This document shows positions 13,750 to 32,911 of a stretch of 64,000 nt of DNA, one piece after another (position 1 is the first letter of the stretch; the number at the start of each line of letters is the position of its first letter). A program made the position numbers and the translations under genes. Under the pieces are notes generated by a model. That model worked only from the letters and a program-made list of their open reading frames with translations, ran no database searches and was not told where the DNA came from. The stretch comes from Sphaeramia orbicularis (taxonomy: Eukaryota > Chordata > Actinopteri > Kurtiformes > Apogonidae). The stretch spans positions 16,050,656 to 16,114,655 of the forward strand of contig NC_043959.1 in NCBI RefSeq assembly GCF_902148855.1. The letters are read 5' to 3'.

Positions 13750-14043
13750 CATGAACAGACTCAGCCACGTACAAACCCACTGAACGTCAGCCGCAACAAT
13801 TAGAAACAGTGTGGAAGTCATTACCACTGTACACCCACCCAGAAGACCAGCCCTCCGAACCCCCCCACTACCACTACCACCCCGGAGAACTCCGGGTTCT
13901 TTAACAGAGGAATGTGGAGAACGGAGACGCAGACCCAGACCGTCCGCGGCGCAGGGTTCGTGCGTAAAGAACCAGAGGAACTTACCCGACACTCCGACGC
14001 AGAACAGGGAGAGCAGCAGATGGGTGGCGTGGCTGAAACGCAT
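724..14043 (-). CDS. adamts17: ADAMTS17 secreted zinc metalloprotease, exons 1-8 (5' part of gene)
   Basis: Coding exons on the minus strand are 13986-14043, 13254-13657, 10810-11005, 7632-7801, 7311-7394, 6289-6446, 4181-4224 and 724-829. All have GT donors and AG acceptors and join in one frame (1220 nt, about 406 residues). The chain has a signal peptide (residues 1-19, [20 protein letters not shown] region), a propeptide with a 14-glycine run at 62-75, a cysteine in KKDRGCKG (C227), a furin-type site RGKR ending at R236, then the reprolysin catalytic domain up to HELGHN (H402, E403, H406). The third zinc histidine and all thrombospondin repeats lie beyond base 1. [20 protein letters not shown] and [18 protein letters not shown] match ADAMTS17 as I remember it better than ADAMTS19. 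Members are secreted matrix proteases; mutations in human ADAMTS17 cause a Weill-Marchesani-like syndrome. The start is chosen because it opens a signal peptide. Paralogue identity is supported by the cers3 neighbour. Confidence 0.94.
1062..1270. repeat. 34-bp tandem repeat, about 6 copies
   Basis: Unit tctgacccggaccactttcatatgtggtcctaaa, downstream of adamts17 exon 7 side in intron 7. Confidence 0.9.
1860..2085. repeat. Hexa/heptamer-rich tandem region (acacatgtt, aggtcag)
   Basis: 1865-1945 repeats aacacaaacacatgtt; 1945-2085 repeats (a)gaggtcagtgtta-type units including one perfect AGGTCAaAGGTCA. The rest of intron 7 (2090-4180) shows no exon or recognised element. Confidence 0.75.
3840..3968. 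repeat. 16-bp tandem repeat (acagaaccacagctgt)
   Basis: About eight imperfect copies in adamts17 intron 7. Confidence 0.8.
4181..4224 (-). CDS. adamts17: adamts17 coding exon 7
   Basis: 44-bp micro-exon encoding [14 protein letters not shown], with acceptor gtttcag and donor GTGG|gtgagt. Phases join exons 6 and 8 exactly. Confidence 0.95.
4312..4392. repeat. Purine (agg/aag) repeat
   Basis: GGA/GAA tract with the mirror-like partner ttcttcctcctcctctct at its end; foldback possible. Confidence 0.8.
4665..5990 (+). repeat. Inverted duplication, arm A (adamts17 intron 6)
   Basis: Two blocks, 4665-4840 and 5350-5990, match the reverse complement of 10320-10497 and 8040-8600. Shared stretches include ggggtcagtctggtaccag, caaacagatctttagttcag (reverse) and agtgataaaactagagtcat (reverse). 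The middle (4841-5349) is not shared; it has a short open stretch starting [17 protein letters not shown] that I do not recognise. Probably two copies of one interspersed element or an inverted segmental duplication. Confidence 0.8.
6155..6178. repeat. Poly-A run
   Basis: A-run just beyond arm A of the inverted duplication. Confidence 0.8.
6289..6446 (-). CDS. adamts17: adamts17 coding exon 6
   Basis: 158 bp. Encodes [20 protein letters not shown] and on to [11 protein letters not shown], catalytic domain. Acceptor tttccag, donor CCAG|gtacg. Confidence 0.95.
6748..7158. repeat. 34-bp minisatellite, about 12 copies
   Basis: Unit tggactgtactgggtcaaac atgtcagatggttc, filling adamts17 intron 5. 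Confidence 0.95.
7240..7283. repeat. (GT)n followed by G23
   Basis: Long G homopolymer 28 bp from the exon 5 donor; on the transcript it is a C-run then (CA)n. Confidence 0.95.
7311..7394 (-). CDS. adamts17: adamts17 coding exon 5
   Basis: 84 bp, exactly 28 codons ([18 protein letters not shown] and on). Acceptor catgttcag, donor CCCA|gtaag. A C-run/CA microsatellite lies just downstream of the donor. Confidence 0.94.
7438..7592. repeat. 21-bp tandem repeat, about 7 copies
   Basis: Unit acacttagaacatctagataa in adamts17 intron 4. Confidence 0.95.
7632..7801 (-). CDS. adamts17: adamts17 coding exon 4 (furin site, start of protease domain)
   Basis: 170 bp, acceptor gcgatag, donor ATG|gtgag. 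Carries RGKR (furin-type site), then [20 protein letters not shown], the start of the mature protease domain. Confidence 0.95.
8600..10170 (+). mobile_element. Degenerate non-LTR retrotransposon (jockey/L2-CR1-like) reverse transcriptase fragment
   Basis: Translation on the plus strand gives the teleost reverse transcriptase signatures: [92 protein letters not shown] and [20 protein letters not shown]. These lie in different frames with several frameshifts and stops (for example a frame change near 9050 and another near 9300), so it is dead. The catalytic YxDD region is damaged. The 5' endonuclease part is absent: a 5'-truncated copy, as is usual. The last 200 bp (9962-10165) are a private tandem duplication. 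Confidence 0.85.
9962..10165 (+). repeat. Four-fold tandem duplication at the 3' end of the LINE fragment
   Basis: About 4 copies of a ~50-bp unit around ctgtccatcaaagacgatga and cggtcaccgtctgaa. In intact relatives this sequence occurs once (LSIMDND-type), so it expanded after insertion. Confidence 0.75.
10810..11005 (-). CDS. adamts17: adamts17 coding exon 3 (propeptide)
   Basis: 196 bp, acceptor tgtccag, donor CCAG|gtgagg, phase 0 to 1. Begins [15 protein letters not shown], the conserved propeptide stretch after the exon 2 CGGL motif. Confidence 0.92.
11252..11273. repeat. (ATGG)n
   Basis: Short tetranucleotide run. The surrounding 11006-12480 intron 2 stretch shows no other recognised element. 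Confidence 0.8.
12636..13070 (-). repeat. Second copy of adamts17 upstream DNA inside intron 2
   Basis: 12636-12746 matches 14105-14195 (gtctgcgcggaa...gcgctgc...acttttcctgaagaagga), and 12747-13070 matches 14702-15060 (gttctggtcatagttta, tacacattattcgtataaat, gatgtaacattagtgataat). The two matched parts are adjacent here but 500 bp apart upstream of the gene. Confidence 0.85.
13254..13657 (-). CDS. adamts17: adamts17 coding exon 2 (propeptide, poly-Gly)
   Basis: 404 bp, acceptor ccccgcag and donor CTG|gtgag. Encodes propeptide with [20 protein letters not shown], typical of ADAMTS17. A GGA-codon run of 14 glycines (minus-strand reading of 13491-13532) is a likely length polymorphism. Confidence 0.93.
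13708..13747. repeat. (CA)n in adamts17 intron 1
   Basis: About 20 CA units after a C-run. Confidence 0.95.
13986..14043 (-). CDS. adamts17: adamts17 coding exon 1 (start codon and signal peptide)
   Basis: ATG at 14041-14043 on the minus strand. It encodes a hydrophobic signal peptide and ends at donor G|gtaag (phase 1). The frame is open upstream, so the start rests on the signal peptide. Confidence 0.9.
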
Positions 14044-14350
14044 GATGAAGCGTAGTGAAGGACCTGGTGGAGGCCCTGATGGAGGCCCTGGTGGAGGCGT
14101 CCGGATGGTCTGCGCGGAACGCAGCGCTGCGCAAAACACCGACACAACAGCGCAACTTTTCCTGAAGAAGGAGCGGGTACAGTAACTTAGACTGGACGGA
14201 CTTTGTGGAAGCTGACCACGCCTCCACGGGCCGGGACAGCCCCGCCCCTCCCCCACCCCCCACACCTCCCATTGGACCCACTCCACTCTGGCCCCACCAA
14301 TCACCACGGAGACCTGCCCTCTGATTGGTCCGCGGAGCTGTCCGTCACCA
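14044..14350 (-). promoter_or_regulatory. adamts17 5' UTR and promoter region
   Basis: CpG-rich DNA upstream of the adamts17 start. It has a palindromic core GCGCAGCGCTGCG on the minus strand (14118-14130) and GC boxes around 14230-14260. No TATA box is apparent. Transcription start not determinable. Part of it (14105-14195) recurs at 12636-12746. Confidence 0.55.
14105..14195 (-). repeat. Upstream copy, proximal part (adamts17 5' region)
   Basis: Counterpart of 12636-12746; lies 62-152 bp above the adamts17 start codon. It includes the palindromic GCAGCGCTGC core. Confidence 0.8.
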
Positions 14351-14701
14351 CCGGGGGTTGAAACCCTACACGTGGTTTCAAGTAGAGGAAGAAAAGCAGA
14401 AGGTTGGCTTTGAAGCGTTCAATGTGAGGAGAACTGGGAGTTAACACGGACCGTAAACGCACCACGGTGAGACGTTTATGGACCCGTCACCGCTGTGCAC
14501 AGCTGGAAATGAGAGATTCAAGGTTTGAAGTCAGAGTTGGGTTCAGTTTAGAACAGAACAGTTCAAAACAGAACCAGTGTTTACTCCAGTGTGTGTACAG
14601 ATACTACAGATATATACTGTAGTACAAGTACTACAAGTACTGGTTCAGTGCAGTATGCAGGTACAACTACTGGCGAATAAAGTAAAACCAAGTAAAACAC
14701 T

Positions 14702-15060
14702 GTTTGTTTGCTTGCTTGTTTGCGTGTTTGTTTGTTTGTTTGTTCTGGTCATAGTTTATAGTTACACATTATTCGTATAAATCAGATTGAACTGATTGTG
14801 TTTGATCAGTGGGTTTTCCTTCTGTTCTGTTGTTTGACTGGTAAGACGGATTCACAGAGGCATTATCCTATTGGTCTGTTTAGACCAGAGTCAGTGTTGA
14901 GAAGATGCCCGATGACGGAACAATCACAGGAACAATCACAGATATCCATGAAACATGAGTCTAATCATTAGAAATTAAACTAATGATGTAACATTAGTGA
15001 TAATTAGACTCTAATGGGAGGAGTCCAAGGACACAGGGGATGTGTTTATGTTGTTGTGTT
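14702..15060 (-). repeat. Upstream copy, distal part
   Basis: Counterpart of 12747-13070, with high similarity over about 330 bp including a tttg repeat at one end. The 14196-14701 stretch between the two parts has no counterpart in intron 2 and shows no gene. Confidence 0.85.
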
Positions 15061-15099
15061 ATTGTGCTGTTATTGCTGTGGGTGTGTGTCGGGTTCTGA

Positions 15100-15935
15100 G
15101 ATGGTGTTTGATGCCACTTCTAGTGTTTGATGCCGTATTTGGTGTTTGATGTTGTTTCTGGTGTCTGATGTTGTTTCTGGTGTCTGATGTTGTTTCTGGT
15201 GTCTGATGTTGTTTCTGGTGTTTAATGCTATTTCTGGTGTTTGATGCTGTTTCTGGTGTTTGATGAGGTTTCTGGTGTTTGATGCCGTTTCTGGTGTTTG
15301 ATGTTGTTTCTGGTGTTTGATGTTTCTGGTGTTTGATGTTGTTTCTTGTGTTTGATGTTTCCTGTGTTTGATGCCGTTTCTGGTGTTTGATTCTGTATCT
15401 GGTGGTTGATGTTGTTTCTGGTGTTTGATGCTGTTTCTGGTGTTTGATGCCGTATTTGGTGTTTGATGTTGTTTCTGGTGTTTAATGCTGTTTCTGGTGT
15501 TTGATGTTGTTTCTGGTGTTTGATGCCATATTTGGTGTTTGATGTTGTTTCTGGTGTTTGATGCTGTTTCCCGGTGTTTATTGCTGTTTCTGGTGTATGA
15601 TGCTGTTTCTGGTGTTTCATGCCATATTTGATGTTTGATGTTTCTGGGGTTTGATGTTCTTTCTGGGGTTTGATACTGTTTCTGGTGTTTGATGTTGTTT
15701 CTGGTGTTTGAGTCTGTATCTGGGGTTTGATGCCATTTCTGGTGTTTGATGCTGTATATGGTGTTTGATGTTGTTTCTGGTGTTTGATGCTGTATATGGT
15801 GTTTGATGTTGTTTCTGGTGTTTGATGCCGTTTCTGGTGGTTGATGTTGTTTCTGGTGGTTGATGCCATTTCTGGTGTTTGATGTTGTTTCTGGTGTTTG
15901 ATGTTTCTGGTGTTTGATGTGGTTTGATGTTCTTT
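15100..15935. repeat. 19-bp minisatellite, about 44 copies
   Basis: Unit gtttctggtgtttgatgtt. Because 19 is not a multiple of 3, a 57-bp reading cycle stays open on the minus strand (HQTPETTSNTRNNIKHQ), giving a spurious 239-codon frame. Confidence 0.95.
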
Positions 15936-16437
15936 TACTCTAAACACAGTTGAATAATGTCTTCACCTGTCATTTTTTTTATGTCACTGAATATTTTTTG
16001 CAGTTAAAGTAAATTTACTGCAGAAAAATAGAAAAGTACAATCTGAAATGTCCTCAAAGTATGTGATTAAAGTAATTAACTTAGAAATACTATGAATTTC
16101 TTCTGCTTTTAATGTAAAATTCCTGTTTGGTCGATTTTTACAGAAGGTGTGGTGAAAGTGTCAAAGCTCTGCCTTGATAATAAACCATATGATGTACAAC
16201 TGACCTGGGACTAGGTCTGGGCCCAGGTCTGGGACGTCCCTCAGATGGTTCTGGGTTTAGAACATATGACACTAGTTCAACAGTGGTCAACCTCAAGGGA
16301 GGAGCTCCCCCTAGTAGGACCAGGTGAGATGACACTTGAGGACATCTTCAGAGAACCACACCCCTTGAGGGGTGGGTTCTACTGGTTCTCCATAAAACAT
16401 GGAACACACGTCTTTTCATACAGTGTTTGAGGCTGTT

Positions 16438-16443
16438 TTTATT
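16438..16443 (-). other. Candidate cers3 polyadenylation signal
   Basis: AATAAA on the minus strand, about 710 bp below the cers3 stop. The implied 3' UTR (16438-17150) would include the 16716-16895 minisatellite. Confidence 0.4.
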
Positions 16444-16715
16444 TTTGTCTTTTTTTTAACCTTTACTCAAACAGGAAGTTCCTTGTATTCGATGACGACA
16501 TACCATAAAATCAAGTAATACAATAAAACATGTTCAAGTAACATGAGGACAGAGGAGAACGTACATCTGAGGAACACTTCATAATCCTAGAAAAACAGGA
16601 TTAAAGGGCTTTTAACACCAGTAACAGTCGCCAATGAGAGGGTCTGGACAAAATAAAACTGTTGACTAATGTCAGCTAGTTTAGTAATGAAACAGGGAGT
16701 AATGAGCGAAGTTTG

Positions 16716-16895
16716 AGCAGATGTCGGTTCTTTACACAGATGTCGGTTTGTTTCCTGGTTCTCTGAGCAGATGTCGGTTTGTTTATCGGTTCCTTGAGCA
16801 GATGTTGGTTGGTTTCCTGGTTCTTTATGCAGATGTTGGTTGGTTTCCTGGTTCTTTCTGCGGATGTCGGTTGGTTTCCCAGTTCTTTGCGCATG
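16716..16895. repeat. 31-bp tandem repeat, about 6 copies
   Basis: Unit cagatgttggttggtttcct ggttctttatg, in the likely cers3 3' UTR. Confidence 0.85.
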
Positions 16896-17150
16896 TTGGG
16901 TTCTGCATGTAGAAAACGCTAATGTCTCCTGAACATGGAGTCGAATGTCCTTGCGAATCTGATTGATCATGTTCCATGTCAGAGGTTGTTCTTGGGGTTC
17001 CGAAACCTTTAAGAACGGGGCTGGATTATTAGTGATATTCCTCATGGTTCTGTTGGTTTGGTTCTTTAATCATTTCTGGGTTGTGTTCATTCCTGCTTAT
17101 ACTAAACCTGTCTCCATCTGTTCTACATTCATTGTGTCCACGTGTTGGAC

Positions 17151-27319
<10,169 letters not shown>

Positions 27320-28250
27320 CCTTCAGATCTATCAAGTCACAGGAACAGAGAGGAGTAGGTATAGGACATGAAGAACCCGGTCATGATGAGGATGGACAAC
27401 ACGCAGAAGGACAAGAAAACATGGAGGTAAATGAAACCATGAGGGAAAAACAGAATTAACTGGTGAGTTTGAATGGAGAAGATGAGAACATAGACTTGGT
27501 AGAACCTAGGGGAGAACACCAGTAACATTAATGCAGTGGTAGTTTTTATTCCATTAACATGTCTGTGATGTTCTGCTCATCCTCAGTTCTTGGTCTAAAC
27601 CTCCTTAGATATCACAACATGGAAACATCTGCACCATCAGATAAAAGTGTTCAGTTCTTCGGTTCTTCTATTTGATCTCCTGTTGTTCCTGCTGAAGACC
27701 TCAGTTCTCCAGTGTTCCCGGTCCATCTTCATGCTCAGGTTCTACCCACAGATGTTCTTGGATGAGGTCCAAAACCTTTAGTCTCAGAGGTGGTCCATGG
27801 TGGATCATTGTTCTGCTGTAGATCCCATCCTCTTACAGATGGTCTGATGGTTCTGCTTTGAAGAACCCATTGTGTTTGAACTGGGACCAGACTCTGAGCC
27901 TCTGACCAGACTTTTAATAAAACTACCTGTGCATTACAGTTGTTTGTGACATTCTTCTTGTGATGTTTTCATAGATGTCAACTGTGCAGGGTCTGTGGAT
28001 GTGGATGAGCTGATTGGCTGATAGCTGACACACTGGCTTCTCCTGCCTCAGGCCTGTACGCTATGCTAACACTGTACATAAACCGCTGTTTCCAAAACAA
28101 ATATTGACCCAGCGATCCCTCCCTGATTCCCAACATCTCCTCCACGCCTCGTTCAACACAGGACGACACACCGCCGCGTCCTAGCAACACGTCACAGGGC
28201 GAAGCTTCAACAATGACGGCGTATTTGATCACATGACCACCTTCAATGAG
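27320..28250. other. cers3 upstream region, no gene recognised
   Basis: 27337-27528 holds an open minus-strand frame of 63 codons with hydrophobic content that stops 18 bp before the cers3 ATG; it may be 5' UTR. 28130-28240 is CpG-rich (cgccgcgtcctagcaacacg) and could be the promoter. Neither is proven. Confidence 0.35.
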
Positions 28251-28617
28251 GACAGACCTGTATAGATCTGGTCCTCAGGTGCACATCTGAAGACATTTGG
28301 ATGGTTCATTCCATGATAAAAACAACAGGACGAGACAGAAAACCATTAAACTGATAATTGAACATGACACACATTAAAGGGAAATAATACCTCATTGCTA
28401 CAGTTTCCATGTATCTGTACTTCACATTAGTATTTAATAATAACTTTTACATTCACAATTATCTGAACTTTGTCATATTAAAAAAAAACAAACAACAAAA
28501 GCATTTTAAAAAAATCATCATTCTTTAACTTTAAACTATTTTAGAGGAAAATTATGTCGAACACACGAGGTACAAAAATGAGTGTGTTTTCATTCACAGG
28601 TGTTCCTTTAAGGTACA

Positions 28618-28690
28618 GTTCTGTTTTAGGGTTAGGGTTAGGAACAGGGTTAGGAACAGGGTTAGGGTTAGGAATAGGGTTAAGGTTCTT
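28618..28690. repeat. ggttaggg/ggaacaggg telomere-like repeat 1
   Basis: Degenerate gggttagggttaggaacagg units, followed by a poly-A run. Confidence 0.85.
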
Positions 28691-29254
28691 TTTTAAAAAA
28701 AAAAAAAAAGTTATTAGAGAATTAAATCCACAAGTAAAGTCTCCAGATACATGAAAGCTGAATTACTGATGAGGTACTGGTACTTGGATTCATCAGAACA
28801 AACCTGGTTCTCCTCCAACAGGTGAAAAGCCTCCACCTCCAGGTGTAGGATAAGCCCAGCAGATCCAGGAGATCCAGCAGGTCCAGGAGATCCTTCCTAG
28901 TCCAGACCAGGATGAACTGGTTTCACTGAAACCACCAAAGGATAAAAGGATAAAACCCTGTGTTCTGTGTTCTGTGTTCTCTGTGCGACAGAGAGTCTGT
29001 GTTTGTGTGAACTTCTTTGTGGTCACGCCCAGCCCGGACACAGTTACCTGGGAAGGCTTGACTCCGCCTGCCCCCCACCCCCAGGGCACATCCCCCCCTC
29101 CACTCATGGATCTCATAACCGTGTTTGTCCCGGATAAAGGACAATGGACGTGTTTTCGCACAAAACAAAGGCCCACAGAGGAAACTGTCATCTGACGCCA
29201 TAAGAGCTGATTCAGTTCACAGTGAATCCACCTTTTGCTCCAGTAGTTCACATC

Positions 29255-29505
29255 TGGGTAAGGGCTAGGATTAAGGATTAAGGGCTAGGATTAAGGGTTA
29301 GGATTAAGGGTTAAGGGTTAAGGGTTAGGAATAAGGTTTAAGATTAAGGGTTAAGGGTTAGGGTTAAGGATTAGGGGTTGAGGGTTAGGATTAAGAGTTA
29401 AGGTTTAGGGGTTTGGATTAAGGGTCAAGGGTAAAGGGTTAAGATTAAGGGTTAAGGTTAAGGGTTTAAATTAGTGGGTTAAGGTTAAAGTTAAGGGTTT
29501 CTGTG
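29255..29505. repeat. Telomere-like degenerate array 2 (ttaagggttagg)
   Basis: About 250 bp of aagggttaggatt units. Confidence 0.9.
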
Positions 29506-29540
29506 TCGTCTTTCATTTTCAACACACTAAACTTTAACAT

Positions 29541-29974
29541 TTACACTGGTGTCCATAAATATATGGACGGTGACACTGTTGTAATGTCTTGTCAGTCCAC
29601 GTCCACAGTGGACCTGAACTGAACCAGTCACATGTGGATCAAATTGATTCTGTCTTTTGCAGAACCAACACTCCTATGGTTTCCTCCATCTACTCCAGAG
29701 CTTCAATCTGCTTCATTTATGGTCAAATGGACACATGTGAACATGAAGCTGATTCAGTCAGTGTCCATTTACTGATGGACCATGTTTCAAAGGGCTGCAA
29801 TTCATCAATGGTTTATATTGAATTAAAGCTCCAGGTCCACACTTCTGATTGATTGAAGGGTCAGGGTTAGTTGAAGGGTTATTGAAACTGATCTGATTGG
29901 TTCATTTTAGATCCACTGTAGTGGTGAAACATTTCACTAGTGTCACCGTCCAAATACTTATGGACATGAATGTA
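29541..29974. mobile_element. Short TIR element (MITE)
   Basis: About 434 bp with inverted ends: tacactggtgtccataaa...ggacggtgacac against the reverse complement of gtgtcaccgtcc...ttatggacatgaatgta. The gtccata-agtatttggac-gtgacac ends are common in fish genomes. No transposase. Confidence 0.7.
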
Positions 29975-30029
29975 TCTGTATAGTTTCAATATGTAAATGT
30001 ATGAGACGGGCTGAATCTAACCTTAATTT

Positions 30030-30545
30030 AAACATAACCCTAATCCTAACCCTAATCTTAATCCTAACTCTAACCCTAGGGTTAAGGTTAGGGTTACAGG
30101 TTAGAATTAAGGTTAGAGTTAAGGGGTAGGGTTAAGGTTAGGGTTAAGAGGTAGAATTAAGGTTAGAGTTAAGGTTAGGGTTAAGGGGTAGGGTTAAAAT
30201 TGGGATTAAAGGGTAGGGTTTAGGTAAAGGTTTAGAATTAAGGTTAGGGTTAAAGGGTAGGGTTAAGTTTAGAGTTAAGGGTTAGAATTAAGGTTGGGGT
30301 CAAGGGGTAGGGTTAAGGTTAGGGTTAGAATTAAGGTTGGGGTCAAGGGGTAGGGTTAAGGTTAGGGTTAAGGGTTAGAATTAAGGTTAGGGTTGAGGTT
30401 AGGGTTAAGGGCTAGGGTTAAGGGGTATGGTTAAGGGGCATGGTTAAGGGTTAGGGTTAAGGTAAGGGTTAAGGGGTAGGGTTAAGGGGTATGGTTAAGG
30501 GTTAAGGTCAGGGTTAAGGGTAGGTTTAAGGGTGTTGTTCCCTTA
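30030..30545. repeat. Telomere-like degenerate array 3
   Basis: About 510 bp of ggttaagggttagggttaa variants; starts with a short inverse segment (taaccctaatc) and so forms a hairpin at 30040-30090. 30550-31077 shows nothing recognised. Confidence 0.9.
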
Positions 30546-31077
30546 CCCTAACAGAATAAACCATGCCTGTACTGAGGCTGAACCTGAGCCTCCAGCTCAT
30601 GTTAATCATTAGTTCAAACCTGGCGGTGGGTGTGGACACATGTTTGTTCATGTTAACGGTGGATCAGGGACAAACCCATGGACTCTGAAGTCACTGACCC
30701 TGGTCCAGATCAGAGGACCTCAAACACCACTGGTTAAAACTGAACATACACTGGAGATCCAAATTAGAGAACCTACAGTTTCCTGAATATGAAGTTCTCT
30801 GTGTTGTCCTTTTTTAAAAGGATCCAAACACCAGGAACAGCAGTATTTAAACACATTTAATGACTTATAGATCATCTGATACACACTATAAAAAACTGAA
30901 ATGACATATTTTCCAAAGAACAGTGATCATCATTAGAGAACAGTCTCATAAACCTGTGTGAATCTGGTACATGGTGCTAATGAGCTCCACTATCTGTCTG
31001 ACTTCCAGTTTCTCTGACTTCAAAGTCCACTCTATAGTGATTAAACCTGGTACTCGTCTTCTTCTTATCCAGGTCCA

Positions 31078-31435
31078 GATTGCGGGGGTGGGAGGGCAGA
31101 CAGAACCCTCTCCAGACACTTCCACCAGCTCTTTTGGGGGAACCCTGAGGCGTTCCCAGACCACAGAAAGAATCCCTCCACCATGTCCTGGGTCAGTATC
31201 GAGGTCTCCCCCCTGTTGGACACACCCCAGAACACCTCCCCAGGGTGGCGTCCTCACTAGATGAACCACCTCCATTGACTCCTCTGGACGTGGAGGAGCA
31301 GCAGCTCTTCTCCAAGTCCCTCCCAGATGTCTGAGCTCCTCCCACTATTTCTAAGGCTGAGCCCGCCCACCCTGCGGAGGAAAGTCATTTCAGCAACTTG
31401 TACTTGTGACCTCGTTCTTTGGGTCATTAGAGAAC
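31078..31435 (-). mobile_element. 3' fragment of a non-LTR retrotransposon ORF
   Basis: On the minus strand it reads WERLRVPPKELVEVSGEG preceded by TPPWGGVL; this matches the C-terminus WERLGIPPEELxEVxGE of a widespread fish LINE. Only the tail is present and it is frameshifted. Confidence 0.6.
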
Positions 31436-31439
31436 CCAA

Positions 31440-32000
31440 CAGTCAACCTTTGGCTACAGGTACCAGTATCAGTATTTTGCAGTAGTATTTATGTTTATAT
31501 TTTGTCCCAAATATCTAAACTTTACATTTTCCACATTCATACTCATTACTTTACTTAAGTACATTTGAGGAGTTTCTCCATTATTTGTACTTTTCCTTTT
31601 CCTGTATTCTGTGATTGGTCAGTTATTTTCTATTTTGGTTATTTTCTTTGTGTCTGATAGTAGATGTTCATCTTTGTGCTTTGAACTCAGTTTCCCATGA
31701 TTCGCCACATGTCCACACCCACCTATGAATTAAACAGCTGCCTCTGATTGGTCAGAGTGAGGCCCGGGTCTAGGGTCATGGGGTCTGGTGAAAACCCCCC
31801 ACCACTAGACCCCTCCTACTATGGACTTCTCCTCACCCCACCCTATTGTTTGCTGAACATAATTCTACCGCCCCCAGATGATTTAATGTCAATTACAGTA
31901 ATTATTCAATTATTCTGATGATCACACGGTCACAGCACTGTTTCATATACTGTCATTCACAATTTTCAGTCAAAATAAAGAAAATTAATGGGATCTGTGT
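31440..32000. other. Intergenic DNA, nothing recognised
   Basis: Ordinary AT-rich sequence between the LINE fragment and the lins1 3' end. Confidence 0.5.
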
Positions 32001-32006
32001 TTATTA
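32001..32006 (-). other. Candidate lins1 polyadenylation signal
   Basis: AATAAA on the minus strand, 200 bp below the lins1 stop. Confidence 0.5.
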
Positions 32007-32205
32007 AACAAGACAAAGATGATGCTCAGAGTCCGAGTCATGTGGTTTAAGTGATAACAAGTCAGACGACGAACTGGAGCCTCTAGTGGACATTCAGAGA
32101 ACTGCACTGTGACGTCATCTTTTAGCCCTGGATGGTTCCATTAGATTCACTGAGGATCTGGAACCCACTGGACCAGGTGACCCGACGTCCAGGATGTGGT
32201 TCTGG

Positions 32206-32911
32206 TCATCTACTGGACGATGTCAGATCTGTCTCTACTTGTTCCAACAGTTTCAACAGAGATGATGGGTTGTAAGGGAACAGGTTCTTCATGTGCAGTC
32301 TAACCATCAGCGCCCTGAGCTCAGACAGACACTGGATGGCTTTGTGGGTAGTCTGGGTCCATGGAGGTCCAGGCAGCGGCTCCAGGTTTGGACCAGCTGG
32401 GGGTTCTGCTGCTGCTTTCCCAGGTTCAGTCAGTCCCATAGAGTCTGATGACTCACTCTGTTCCACATGCTGGTCCATAGATGTCCTGGTTGTCAGTAGA
32501 CTTTCTGAAACGTCCATGTTCTCTGGATCAGACTCATCTGAACCATCATAGTCCACTAGACACAGACCAATGGTCAGACCAGCTCCTCCCACTGGACACA
32601 CCAAAGCAGTGGGTTGGTTTGACTCATGGAGACCTGAACCACTGGAGGAGCGAGGGGGATGAAACTGCGGACAATGGTGAGCTGACATTCGGATGCACGC
32701 CGAGGTGAAGCCCTGCCCATCCGTCCTCAGGAACTTCAGGTAGTGCACAAAGTACTCCAGGAAGCAGGTCTCAGTGGAGATTAGGAAGTCAAGGAGAACG
32801 CTGTGGTCGAAGGCCACGCTCTGAAGCAGAAGCAGGAATATGCAGTGAGGGTTACAGCCGCTGGAACAGGCTTCGTCCAGAACCGAAGAACCATCGGGCT
32901 GAGAGGCAGAC
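32206..32911 (-). CDS. lins1: lins1 coding exon 6 (Lines C-terminal domain, stop)
   Basis: 706 bp ending in TGA at 32206-32208. It carries the NPHCIF, LVDYDGSDESD and NLFPYNP signatures. Acceptor cgactctgcag. Confidence 0.95.

Noticed and set aside
13384-13803. Poly-Pro or poly-Ser frames on the plus strand
   Set aside because: Antisense reading of the adamts17 poly-Gly tract.
15228-15947. 239-codon His/Gln/Thr-rich frame
   Set aside because: Product of a 19-bp minisatellite cycling through three frames.
29255-30545. A chromosome end
   Set aside because: Units are degenerate and interstitial, with conserved genes on both sides.
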